DNA of 64,000 nt, taken from Bog-756 sp963704585. Lineage in GTDB: Bacteria; Actinomycetota; Acidimicrobiia; Acidimicrobiales; RAAP-2. The translations under genes and the position numbers were made by a program. Location: assembly GCA_963704585.1 (NCBI GenBank), contig OY969919.1:682001-746000 (forward strand). Direction: 5' to 3'. Shown one piece after another: positions 41,117-49,529 of this stretch. The notes under the pieces are model-generated. The model saw nothing but the letters and a program-made list of their open reading frames with translations, did no database searches and was not told the origin of the DNA. How positions within the stretch are numbered: the first letter of the stretch is position 1; each line of letters starts with the position of its first letter.

Positions 41117-43177
41117 TCAGTCGGTGCCGGGGGTGGACGAAGCGACGTCGACGAGGAGGTCGCCGTCCGCAGTCACCGCACAGCGTTCGCCCGTCCGGAG
41201 CACGAGCGTGGTGAAGGGACTCGTGACCACACCGGCCCCCGTCACACTCGACCCTGGCCGGAGGCTCGCGGCTTCGTAGACCGGGACCTCGAGCCACTCG
41301 CCGTCGACCCACATCCGCCGCCGCCCGGCCGGCTCGGGGGGCGCGTCCGAGGGCCCGAGCGCGAGCGGCGCCATCTTGTCGACCTCGCCGATGGCGGTCA
41401 GCCGGATCCCGCGCACGACCGGCTCCTGGGCGCGGGCCTCGATGAGCCTCGCCTCCTCGTTCCGCCGGTGGAATTCGGTGACCGCGGCCTCCACGTCGGT
41501 GGGCGAGTCGACCGGGATGGCCACGTCGAAGGTCTGACCGGGGTAGACGAGCAGCAGCGACCACTGGAGGGAGATGCGGTCGTCGGACACGCCGGCCTCG
41601 TGCAGCTCGTCGGTCGCCGCGGCCTCGAGCTCGCCGGCGAGGCGGGTGATGACCTCCGCGTCGACCTGCTGCCAGGGGACCACGTAGCCGCGGGTGTCGT
41701 CGATCACGTGATCGGCGGTGAGCAGGCCGAGTGCGGAGAGCCCCGCCGCGCCGCGCGGCACGAGGACGTGGGACATGCCGAGCTCGGCCGCCTGCGTCGT
41801 GGCGTGGACGGCGCCCATCCCGCCGAAGGCGACCAGGTCGAGCGAGCGGGGGTCCGCACCGGCGAGCGAGAGCACGCGGCGCACGGCGTCGGTCATGTGG
41901 GCGTCGACCAGCCGGACCGCGGCGACCGCGGTCTGCTCCGCGTCGAGGCCGAGTGGAGCGCCGAGCTCGCCCAGAGCGGCGCGGGCGCCCTCGAGGTCGA
42001 GCTCCATGCGCCCGTTCGCGAAGCCGCCCGGCTCGAGCCGCCCGAGGACCAGGTCCGCGTCGGTGATCGTGGGTCGCGTCCCGCCGCGCCGGTAGCAGAC
42101 CGGGCCCGGGGTGGAGCCGGCCGACTGGGGCCCGACCTGCAGCACGCCGTCGTCGACCCAGATGATCGACCCACCTCCGGCACCCACCGAGGAGATGTCC
42201 ACCATCGGGATGCCGATGCAGTACCGGTGCCGCCAGTTCCAGTCCATCTTGATCTCGGGCCGACCACCGCGGATGAGGCAGACGTCGTAGCTCGTGCCAC
42301 CCATGTCCACACTCACCACGTCGCCGAGTCCGGCGCGCGAGGCGGCACGAGCTGCCGCGTTGACCCCGCCGGTCGGACCCGACCCGATGGTCGCGACCGC
42401 ACGCTGCGCGGCCGCGGCGGCGGTCAGGACCCCGCCCGCCGAGTTGGCCACGAGCAGCTCGCTCGCGTAGCCCACCGACGCGAGCCGCTCGGTGAGGCGG
42501 CCGAGGTACCGGGTGATCGGCGGCCCGACGTAGGCGTTGACCAGCGCGGTCGAGGTGCGCTCGAACTCGGGGGGCTTCGGGAGCACCTGGTGGGAGAGGG
42601 AGACCATCTCGACGTCGGGGTACTCGTCGAGGATCAGCTCGCGAGCGCGCAGCTCGTGGGCGGGGTTGAGGTAGGAGTGGAGGAAGCTCACCGCGATCGA
42701 GGTCACCCCGAACGCCCGGAGCCGTGCCACCGCCTTGCGCACCGCCTCCTCGTCGAGCGGCGTCTCCACGTCACCCTCGGCGGTCATCCGCTCGGGGATC
42801 TCGAGGCGCACCCGTCGGCGTGCGATCGGGTCCGGGGGCGGAAAGGCCGGGTCCCAGATCTCCTCCTTGTAGCACCGCCGGAACTCGATCTCGTCGCGGA
42901 ATCCCTCGGTCACAAGGAGGCCGGTCGACGCGCCGCGCATCTGGATCATCGTGTTGTCGGCGGTGGTGGTGCCGTGCACGATCGTGCGGGTGTCCGCGGC
43001 CAGCTGCTCGACGGTCGTCCCCTCGACGTCCGCCAGCTGGGTGAGTCCGGCCAGCACCCCGAGGCTCTGGTCGTCGGGCGTGGTGGGCGCCTTCTCGAGG
43101 ACGACCGAGCCGTCCGGCCGCAGCAGGACGCAGTCGGTGAAGGTCCCGCCGACGTCGATGCCGATCCGGTAGCTCAT
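41117..43177 (-). CDS. Hydantoinase/5-oxoprolinase A-type subunit (HyuA)
   Basis: The 686-residue product starts MSYRIGIDVGGTFTDCVLLR, the actin-like ATPase motif of HyuA. It continues through 'VHGTTTADNTMIQMRG', 'SGPTGGVNAAARAASRAG', 'VSVDMGGTSYDVCLIRGGRP' and 'DLVAFGGMGAVHA'. HyuA works with a HyuB subunit to hydrolyse cyclic amides using ATP, or as the acetone or acetophenone carboxylase subunit. No HyuB-type gene is in the window, so it may be solo or use a distant partner. It is divergent from the second TetR gene; the gap has no TGTACCGAYC site. Confidence 0.93.
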   Translation of the reverse strand: MSYRIGIDVGGTFTDCVLLRPDGSVVLEKAPTTPDDQSLGVLAGLTQLADVEGTTVEQLAADTRTIVHGTTTADNTMIQMRGASTGLLVTEGFRDEIEFRRCYKEEIWDPAFPPPDPIARRRVRLEIPERMTAEGDVETPLDEEAVRKAVARLRAFGVTSIAVSFLHSYLNPAHELRARELILDEYPDVEMVSLSHQVLPKPPEFERTSTALVNAYVGPPITRYLGRLTERLASVGYASELLVANSAGGVLTAAAAAQRAVATIGSGPTGGVNAAARAASRAGLGDVVSVDMGGTSYDVCLIRGGRPEIKMDWNWRHRYCIGIPMVDISSVGAGGGSIIWVDDGVLQVGPQSAGSTPGPVCYRRGGTRPTITDADLVLGRLEPGGFANGRMELDLEGARAALGELGAPLGLDAEQTAVAAVRLVDAHMTDAVRRVLSLAGADPRSLDLVAFGGMGAVHATTQAAELGMSHVLVPRGAAGLSALGLLTADHVIDDTRGYVVPWQQVDAEVITRLAGELEAAATDELHEAGVSDDRISLQWSLLLVYPGQTFDVAIPVDSPTDVEAAVTEFHRRNEEARLIEARAQEPVVRGIRLTAIGEVDKMAPLALGPSDAPPEPAGRRRMWVDGEWLEVPVYEAASLRPGSSVTGAGVVTSPFTTLVLRTGERCAVTADGDLLVDVASSTPGTD

Positions 43178-43239
43178 GACCCTCCCAACGCGCTCGCCGC
43201 CCGGCGACCCGCGAGAACCCTACCGGCCCCCACCGTGCC

Positions 43240-43297
43240 CCTCAATCGCGTGAGGAGAGAACCGCACTCTCATCCGCGTGCGGCGCCCACCTATACT
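43240..43297 (+). promoter_or_regulatory. Putative promoter and operator of the second TetR gene
   Basis: An inverted repeat CCTCA (43240-43244) / TGAGG (43251-43255) with a 6 bp spacer and a good -10 hexamer TATACT (43292-43297) lie in the HyuA-TetR divergent gap. The -35 region is not clear. Autoregulation by TetR is plausible. Confidence 0.35.
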
Positions 43298-43372
43298 CGC
43301 TCCAGCCCCGTGCGGGTCCGAGCCACCGCCCGGACGGAGCGGGATCCGGCGGACGACACCCGAGGCCAGCTG

Positions 43373-44032
43373 ATGACAGACGAGCGTGCCGGCACGACCC
43401 AGTGGCAGGAACGGACGGTCGAGCGGTCCCTCAAGGCAGCGCGCCAGCGGGCGATCGTCCGCGGCAACCTCTTCATCGCCGCAGCGGTCGAACTGCTCCG
43501 GACCACCGGCAAACCCGACTTCACCGTCCAGGAGGTGGTGGACCGGTCGGGGATGTCCCTGCGCTCCTTCTACCACCACTTCGCGACCAAGGACGACCTG
43601 CTGCTCGCCCTCATCGAGGAGACGGTGCAGCGCCACGTGGCCGCGATCCGGAAGCGGGTCGCCGAGGAGACGGACCCGGTCGCGATGCTCACCGTCCTGC
43701 TCACGACCATGTTCGGCAGCCAGGAGACCGACGATCCGGCCTCTCGCGGCCTCGTGCTCTTCCAGTGGCACCTGGCCGACTCCCGATCGGACGAGTTCGC
43801 CGCGACCGTCTCCCCCTACGTGGACACCGTCCAGGAGATCCTCGAGGCCGGGATCGACGCCGGGCTCTTCCGCGACGACCTGCGTCCCGGTGCGATGGCC
43901 ACCCTCGTCGTCCACACCCTGACCTCGACGCTCGACATGCGCGCGCTCGGGGTCCACGTGAACACCGAGGAGGTCACCGTCGACGACATGGTGCGGTGGT
44001 GCCTCGCGGCGACCGCACCTGCCGCCGACTGA
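43373..44032 (+). CDS. TetR-family regulator
   Basis: The 219-residue protein has an N-terminal TetR domain 'FTVQEVVDRSGMSLRSFYHH' (about 51-70) and a C-terminal helical domain with 'RGLVLFQWHLADSRSDEFAA'. ATG 43373 is used. It is divergent from HyuA and convergent, 5 bp apart, with the heteromeric acyl-CoA dehydrogenase genes. It could govern HyuA, the FadE pair or both. It differs in sequence from the regulator at 24995. Confidence 0.9.
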   Translation: MTDERAGTTQWQERTVERSLKAARQRAIVRGNLFIAAAVELLRTTGKPDFTVQEVVDRSGMSLRSFYHHFATKDDLLLALIEETVQRHVAAIRKRVAEETDPVAMLTVLLTTMFGSQETDDPASRGLVLFQWHLADSRSDEFAATVSPYVDTVQEILEAGIDAGLFRDDLRPGAMATLVVHTLTSTLDMRALGVHVNTEEVTVDDMVRWCLAATAPAAD

Positions 44033-44037
44033 TCCGA

Positions 44038-45207
44038 TCAGCGCGTCCTCGGGAGCCCGAGCCCCCGCTGGGCGATCATGTTGCGGTGGATCTCGCTCGT
44101 CCCCCCGTAGATGGTCGTCCCGAGTGAGCGACGCACCATGTACTCGAGCAGCCCGCCGACGGGCGCGGTCGGCTCGAAGTAGCTGCGAAGCCCGTCGGGT
44201 CCGACGAGCTCGACGATCTCCTGGGCGCGCGCGACGAGGGCCTCGGAACTGAACAGCTTCGACATCGGGCCCTCCGCCTTCACCGGCAGGCCCACCTCGG
44301 CCATCCAGACGACCTGCCGGTGCAGGAGTCGGGAGACCTCGAGGTCGATCGCGGTCGCGGCGAGCGTCTCGCGGACGGCGGGGTCGTCGAGGTGGGGCGC
44401 ACCGTCGTCGTCGACCGTCTCGCCCGCCCACTGCTCGGCCCCGTGCAGCAGCCGCTCGACGGCCGAGGCGAACCCTCCCTGGTGCTCGGCCTGGAGCGCG
44501 ACGGTCATGGTCGTCCACCCCTGGTCGACCTCACCGATGCGCCAGGCGTCGGGTGCCCGCACGTCGTTGTAGAAGGTGATGTTCGTCCGCTCGCCGGAGA
44601 GCGTGTAGACCGCCTGGACCTCGACGCCGGGCTGGTCCATGGGCACCAGGAACATCGTGAGGCCCTCGTGCTTGGGCACCTCGGTGTTGGTCCGGGCGAG
44701 CAGGAAGACGTAGTCGGCGATGTGTGCGTTGGTGGTGAACATCTTCTGGCCGTTGATGACCCACTCGTCGCCGTCGCGAACGGCCCTCGTCGTGACCGCG
44801 GCGAGGTCGGACCCGGTCTCGGGCTCGGTGAACCCGAGCACGATGACGATCTCCCCGGAAAGCGCGCTCGGGAGGATCTCCGCCTTCTGCGCCTCGGTGC
44901 CGGCGGCCCGGACGACGGTCGCGACCATGAGCGTGGTGCCCATGCCGTAGATCGGTGCCTCGACGATCCGCAGCTCCTCGGCGATCGCCATCGCCTCGAG
45001 CGGGTCGAGCCCCGCGCCCCCGAGCTCGGCCGGCCAGCCCGGCGCGACCCACCCGCGCTCGACGATCGCCCGGGTGAACTCCTCGTCGTTCGAGACGCCG
45101 CTGCGGTAGACCCGCTCGTCGAGCTCGGGCGTCATGACCTCGGCGAGGAACGCCTTGGCCTCCGTGCGGAGCGCCTCGCTCGACTCGCCGAGCCGGAAGT
45201 CCATCAT
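44038..45207 (-). CDS. Acyl-CoA dehydrogenase, large subunit of a heteromeric pair
   Basis: The 389-residue full-length FadE-type enzyme has 'VIVLGFTEPETGSDLAAVTT', 'INGQKMFTTNAHIADYVFLL' and the C-terminal 'TTIYGGTSEIHRNMIAQRGL'. At the usual catalytic-Glu position there is Gly ('YGGTSE'), as in other members that place the base elsewhere. Its ATG overlaps the stop of the smaller ACAD gene upstream. Actinobacterial steroid side-chain ACADs are alpha2beta2 heterotetramers encoded by such overlapping pairs, so this pair probably does the same. Confidence 0.92.
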   Translation of the reverse strand: MMDFRLGESSEALRTEAKAFLAEVMTPELDERVYRSGVSNDEEFTRAIVERGWVAPGWPAELGGAGLDPLEAMAIAEELRIVEAPIYGMGTTLMVATVVRAAGTEAQKAEILPSALSGEIVIVLGFTEPETGSDLAAVTTRAVRDGDEWVINGQKMFTTNAHIADYVFLLARTNTEVPKHEGLTMFLVPMDQPGVEVQAVYTLSGERTNITFYNDVRAPDAWRIGEVDQGWTTMTVALQAEHQGGFASAVERLLHGAEQWAGETVDDDGAPHLDDPAVRETLAATAIDLEVSRLLHRQVVWMAEVGLPVKAEGPMSKLFSSEALVARAQEIVELVGPDGLRSYFEPTAPVGGLLEYMVRRSLGTTIYGGTSEIHRNMIAQRGLGLPRTR

Positions 45208-46226
45208 CGGGCGCCCACCCTCCCGTAACGCAGGTCCGCGACCCGCCGACGCGCCGCCCGGGGGCTCATCACGACGTTGGCCCAGGCCCGGGCGCGCCGG
45301 AAGTAGAGCTGGATGTCGTACTCGAGCATGAAGCCGTAGCCCCCGTGGAAGTGGAGCGCCGCGTAGCTCGCGTCGCGGGCGGTCTCGGCGGCGAACGCGA
45401 AGGCCATCGCGGCGAGCTCGGCCGCCCGCGGGGGGTCCTCGGACGTGGCCCAGGCCGCCTCCCGTGCGAGCAGCTCCGCGCCGGCTGCAGACGTCGCGTG
45501 ATCGGCCAGGCGGTGACCGACGGCCTGGAAGGCGCCGATCTTCTGCCCGAACGCCTCCCGCTCCTTCGCGTACTCGACGCCGATCTCGACCGACCGTCGC
45601 GCGATGCCGGCGAGCGCCGAGGCCGTGAGGAGGAGCCACTCGTCGAGGGCGGACTCGAGCGCCGCCGACGCCTCGTCGCCGTCGAGCAACCGGCCGGCAT
45701 CCAGCGCGTCGCGGTCGACCGCGACATCGGCGATCGGCATCGCGCCCACGTTCTCCGGCGTCACCCGCTTCGTCGCCGGCACCACCGAGAGGGTCGTGCC
45801 GTCGAGGACGACGACCTCGTCGGCGACCGCACCGCCGGGCACGAGGGGCGCCACGAGGGCGCGGACCGGGCGCAGCGCGACGGTCACGATCCGTTCGCCG
45901 GCCAGGACCGCCCGGAGCCGGCCGCCGTCGCCCGCCCTCGCCAGCAGTCGCGCCGCGACCTGGGCCTCCACCAGCGGTGCCGATCCGAGGAAGCGGCCGT
46001 GCTGCTCGGCGACGAGCGCGAGGTCGAGCAACGAGGCGCCCCAGCCGCCCTCCGACTCGGGGACGGCCATCTCCAGCGAACCCATCTCGAGCAGCCGGTC
46101 CCAGAGGACCCGGTCGAAGCCGAGCGGCTCTCCCGCGCGGACGCGCTCGGGCGGCGACTCCTTCGCGTAGAGGGCGGCGTACGCCTCGACGAGCTGCTGC
46201 TGCTCGTCGCTCGGGCGGAGCTCCAT
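45204..46226 (-). CDS. Acyl-CoA dehydrogenase, small or degenerate subunit of the pair
   Basis: The 340-residue FadE-type protein is shorter than normal (about 380) and lacks the central FAD-contact motif 'TEPxxGSD'. It has 'LGFDRVLWDRLLEMGSLEMA' and 'YAKEREAFGQKIGAFQAVGH', and ends with 'LHFHGGYGFMLEYDIQLYF'. This is the usual look of the second subunit in heteromeric ACADs. The overlap of its stop with the start of the next gene (ATGATG) supports an equimolar complex. Confidence 0.9.
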   Translation of the reverse strand: MELRPSDEQQQLVEAYAALYAKESPPERVRAGEPLGFDRVLWDRLLEMGSLEMAVPESEGGWGASLLDLALVAEQHGRFLGSAPLVEAQVAARLLARAGDGGRLRAVLAGERIVTVALRPVRALVAPLVPGGAVADEVVVLDGTTLSVVPATKRVTPENVGAMPIADVAVDRDALDAGRLLDGDEASAALESALDEWLLLTASALAGIARRSVEIGVEYAKEREAFGQKIGAFQAVGHRLADHATSAAGAELLAREAAWATSEDPPRAAELAAMAFAFAAETARDASYAALHFHGGYGFMLEYDIQLYFRRARAWANVVMSPRAARRRVADLRYGRVGAR

Positions 46227-46409
46227 CGCCCGCTACCCGCCGGTCGCCCGAGGGGCGCCGGGCGCCGGTCCGTCGATTCCTGCGTCCACGCGAGCGCCTC
46301 CGCTCCCCGCTCCGGCCACCCGGGCGCCGACCGTCAGCAGGTGAGAACGGGGTTTGCGCCCACGGTAGAGCATCCCTTCGGGGGGCGCCAGACGCCACCG
46401 GCGCGGTGC

Positions 46410-47264
46410 TCAGTAGGCGGAGCGCGCTCCCGGCTTGGGCTTGGCGTCCGGTGCGAACGCCCGGATCATGTTCTCCTGTGCGAACGACGCGACGAGGGTG
46501 CCGTCCTCGGCGAAGACGTGCGCGCGCCCGTAGCCGCGGCCGCGGCCGGCGGCCGGACCCTCGTGGGAGAGGAGCATCCAGCGGCCCGCGTCGACCGGCT
46601 CGTGGAAGACGAGGGTGTGGGAGATCACGCTGGTCGAGATCGTTCGGTGGGCGAGCGACTGGCCGACGCCGGGATGCGGGCGCATGGCCGTCCCGATGAG
46701 GAAGCCGTCGGTCGCGAACGCGAGGAGGCACTGGTTTCGCAACGGATCCTCCGGCGCGCCCGGAAAGCGGACCCAGACGTCGAGCACCGGGGGTCCGACC
46801 GCCTCGGGGTCCGCGATGTCGACCCCGCCGACGATCCGCAGCTCCCAGAGGTCGCCCGACTCCGGCGACGGCGTCGCGGCGAGGGGGTCGCCCACGTCGG
46901 GAGCGTCCGGCTGGTGACGGATGAGGTCGGGCTCGGGTGCGTGCAGGAGGACGAGCGAGCGGGTGCAGGCCCGGTCTCCCTGGCGCGCGGTGACCGACGC
47001 GCTCGCGAAGGTGCGGCCGGTCTGGAGCACGTCGACGTCGAAGTCGAGCGGCTCGCTCGTCGACCCGCCCCGTGCGAAGACGGTGTGGATCGACCGGACC
47101 TCCTTGGCCGGGTCGATCGCGGCCGCCGCGACCATGGACTGGGCGAGCAGCTGCCCGCCGAAGACGACGGACCCGGCACCGAAGACGATGCTGGTGCCGC
47201 GCGAGGTCCCCCGGCCGGTCGGCTCGAGGGTGAAGGTCGCGAGCAGGTCGTCGAGCAGCGTCAT
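46410..47264 (-). CDS. Acyl-CoA thioesterase II (TesB-like, double hot-dog)
   Basis: This 284-residue TesB-type protein has two hot-dog folds. The first contains 'VFGGQLLAQSMVAAAAI' and 'VRSIHTVFARGGSTSEPLDF'; the second contains 'SLAHRTISTSVISHTLVFHE', 'WMLLSHEGPAAGRGRGYGRA' and 'GTLVASFAQENMIR'. It hydrolyses acyl-CoA to free acid and CoA, perhaps to relieve CoA sequestration during beta-oxidation. It lies 183 bp upstream of the FadE pair on the same strand and is divergent from another ACAD gene at 47.4 kb. Confidence 0.92.
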   Translation of the reverse strand: MTLLDDLLATFTLEPTGRGTSRGTSIVFGAGSVVFGGQLLAQSMVAAAAIDPAKEVRSIHTVFARGGSTSEPLDFDVDVLQTGRTFASASVTARQGDRACTRSLVLLHAPEPDLIRHQPDAPDVGDPLAATPSPESGDLWELRIVGGVDIADPEAVGPPVLDVWVRFPGAPEDPLRNQCLLAFATDGFLIGTAMRPHPGVGQSLAHRTISTSVISHTLVFHEPVDAGRWMLLSHEGPAAGRGRGYGRAHVFAEDGTLVASFAQENMIRAFAPDAKPKPGARSAY

Positions 47265-47413
47265 CGTGGGGGCGTCCTCCGCGATCCGCCGCGGTGGAGG
47301 CGGCGAAGCGTAGTTCTGGTGGATCGTCGAAGGCTACTCTTCCCTCGGTAGAAGTACCTTCTCGCCGACCCGGTCGCGGCGGCGCGCCGCGCCCGCCCGA
47401 AGGAGCCCACCGG

Positions 47414-48607
47414 ATGACCACGGAGCGCGCACCTCGACCGACCGGCACCCCGGCGCCCCCGGTCGAGCCCTTCGACTCGGTCGACGACTTCCGTGGCGCG
47501 CTCCGATCGTGGCTGGCCGACAATCTGACCCCCGAGCTCGCCGAAGCCGGACAGGGCTCGCCCGACGAGGGGACGCTCGTGCTCCTGCGCGACTGGAACC
47601 GCCGGCTGGCGGACGCGGGTTGGGCCGCACCCGCATGGCCGGTCGAGCACGGCGGACGGGCAGCCGATCTCGACGAACAGCTCGCGTACCTCGAGGAGAT
47701 GAGCGCGGCGACTGCGCCCGGACCCCTCAACGTGATTGGGGTCTCCAACATCGCCCCGGCGATCATGACCTACGGGTCCGAGGCGCAGCGGGCCCGGTTC
47801 CTCGGGCCGATGCTCCGCGGGGACGAGGTCTGGTGCCAGGGGATGTCCGAGCCCGACGCCGGATCCGACCTCGCGTCGCTGCGCACCGCGGCGGTCGCCG
47901 ACGGGGACGAGTTCGTCGTCAACGGCCAGAAGACCTGGAACAGCCTCGGCCACCTCGCCGACTGGTGCCAGCTGTACGTGCGCACCGACCCCGCCGCGCC
48001 CAAGCACCGGGGCATCAGCTGCCTCCTCGTGGACATGCGGACACCCGGCATCGAGGCGCGCCCGCTCCGCACCATGACCGGCGACGCCCCCTTCGCCGAG
48101 CTCTTCTTCAGCGACGTCCGGGTGCCCTCGTCCGCGCTGCTCGGCCCCCTCCACGGCGGGTGGAAGGTGGCGATGACGACGTTGAGCTTCGAACGGGCGG
48201 GCGTCGCCCGGCTCCATCTCGGCCTCGCGCGCAAGCTCGACCACCTGCTCGCCGAGCCGGGCGCTTCGCTGGCCCTGCGCGACCCGCGCATCCGCGACCG
48301 TGTCGTGCGCGTGTACACGGACATCGCCTGCATGCGGTGGATGGCCCACCGGTCCATCGCGAAGATGCGCTCCGGCCAGCCGGGGGGTGCGGATGGGAGC
48401 ATGGTGAAGCTCGCCTGGGGACGCACCGACCAGCGCCTCGCCGCGCTGGCCGTGGACGTCCTCGGCGCGCCGGCCACGCTCGGATCGTGGGCCTTCAACC
48501 TCGCGTCCGCCTGCCAGGCGACCATCGCGGGCGGCACGACCGAGATCAACCTCAACATCGTCGGCGAGCAGGCGCTCGGCCTCCCCCGCGAGCCGCAGGT
48601 CGGATGA
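47414..48607 (+). CDS. Acyl-CoA dehydrogenase
   Basis: The 397-residue enzyme has 'VWCQGMSEPDAGSDLASLRT', 'VNGQKTWNSLGHLADWCQLY' and 'GGWKVAMTTLSFERAG' in the middle and 'CQATIAGGTTEINLNIVGEQ' near the end, with Gly at the classical base position. It belongs to the long FadE group typical of actinobacterial sterol and branched-chain catabolism. ATG 47414 is preceded by AAGGAG. It ends 16 bp from the ferredoxin stop, convergent. Confidence 0.93.
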   Translation: MTTERAPRPTGTPAPPVEPFDSVDDFRGALRSWLADNLTPELAEAGQGSPDEGTLVLLRDWNRRLADAGWAAPAWPVEHGGRAADLDEQLAYLEEMSAATAPGPLNVIGVSNIAPAIMTYGSEAQRARFLGPMLRGDEVWCQGMSEPDAGSDLASLRTAAVADGDEFVVNGQKTWNSLGHLADWCQLYVRTDPAAPKHRGISCLLVDMRTPGIEARPLRTMTGDAPFAELFFSDVRVPSSALLGPLHGGWKVAMTTLSFERAGVARLHLGLARKLDHLLAEPGASLALRDPRIRDRVVRVYTDIACMRWMAHRSIAKMRSGQPGGADGSMVKLAWGRTDQRLAALAVDVLGAPATLGSWAFNLASACQATIAGGTTEINLNIVGEQALGLPREPQVG

Positions 48608-48623
48608 GCCTCGTCGGGCGCGA

Positions 48624-48818
48624 CTACTCGACGAGCTCGACCGCCTCCTCGGGGCAGTTGGCGGCTGCGAGCTGCGCCTCGCGCTGCTGGGCTGCGTCGA
48701 GATCGCCGGAGACGTCGACCTCACCGAACCCGCGGTCGTCGCACCCGAAGATCGTGGGCGCCAGGGTGTAGCAGCGGCCATGGCCCGTGCACTTGTCCTC
48801 GTCGATGCGGACCCGCAT
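48624..48818 (-). CDS. [3Fe-4S] ferredoxin
   Basis: The 64-residue ferredoxin has C10, His at 13, C16 and C55 ('DKCTGHGRCYTLAP', 'ANCPEEAV'). The missing third Cys of the CxxCxxC motif (CxxHxxC here) marks a [3Fe-4S] cluster, as in actinobacterial P450 ferredoxins. It is the only ferredoxin in the window and a plausible electron donor for the two P450s at 10.5 and 20.3 kb. ATG 48818 follows AGGAGC. It stands alone on the minus strand. Confidence 0.92.
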   Translation of the reverse strand: MRVRIDEDKCTGHGRCYTLAPTIFGCDDRGFGEVDVSGDLDAAQQREAQLAAANCPEEAVELVE

Positions 48819-49046
48819 GCGGTGCTCCTTCCGCCGCCTCGAGGTCGTCGCCCGGAAGTGGCAGATGCAGGATAGGGGCGTCGACAGCCCGCCGGTCGCG
48901 GCTGCGGTGGCCGGGGTCACGGCGCAGGGCCGTCCTGGTCGGGCGGCCCGACGTGGCGAGCGGCACCCCGGCGGTCGGGACCAAAGTCCCTGGTCGCCGA
49001 CTCCGGAAGGCGCGACGATCCATCCGGGCCCGACCGAGGAGGAGCG

Positions 49047-49529
49047 ATGGCGACCAACCTGGTAGGTGCGAGCATCTGGGAGGAGAGGCTCTACCGGCAC
49101 CTGACCACCCATGAGGAGCACGAGCGCGATCTGCTCGTCGAGTACCAGGAGGCGGCGGAGGCGTCGGGTTCGGAGGCCTTCCGCTACCTGAGCTCGCTCA
49201 TCGTCGAGGACGAGATCCGTCACCACCGGCTCTTCCGCGACCTGGCGGACGCGCTCAAGACGGACGCCGAGCTCCGACCCGACGAGCCTCGTGTCCCGAG
49301 GCTCGACAAGTGGGGTCCCGACGCGGCACGACTCGTCGAGCTCACCGAGGCGCTCCTCGCCCGCGAGGAGGCCGACGCGAAGGAGCTGCACCGCCTCTCG
49401 ACGCGCCTGCGCAACGTGAAGGACAACACGATGTGGCAGCTGCTCGTCCGTCTCATGGAGATGGACACCGCCAAGCACATCGAGATCCTCGAGTTCGTCC
49501 GGCGCAACGCGCGCCGGGCACTCAAGTAG
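49047..49529 (+). CDS. Ferritin-like four-helix protein
   Basis: The 160-residue, mostly helical product has E-x-x-H patterns on two helices: 'EEHERDLLVEYQEAAE' with 'LIVEDEIRHHRLFRDL', and 'AREEADAKELHRL' with 'LMEMDTAKHIEILEFV'. These resemble the carboxylate and His ligands of a ferritin/rubrerythrin-like di-iron site. No rubredoxin Cys motif is present. ATG 49047 follows GAGGAGGAG. The role is unknown: iron storage, oxidant defence or an oxygenase-like activity are possible. Its 3' end overlaps the MurD2 gene by 8 bp, convergent. Confidence 0.75.
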   Translation: MATNLVGASIWEERLYRHLTTHEEHERDLLVEYQEAAEASGSEAFRYLSSLIVEDEIRHHRLFRDLADALKTDAELRPDEPRVPRLDKWGPDAARLVELTEALLAREEADAKELHRLSTRLRNVKDNTMWQLLVRLMEMDTAKHIEILEFVRRNARRALK

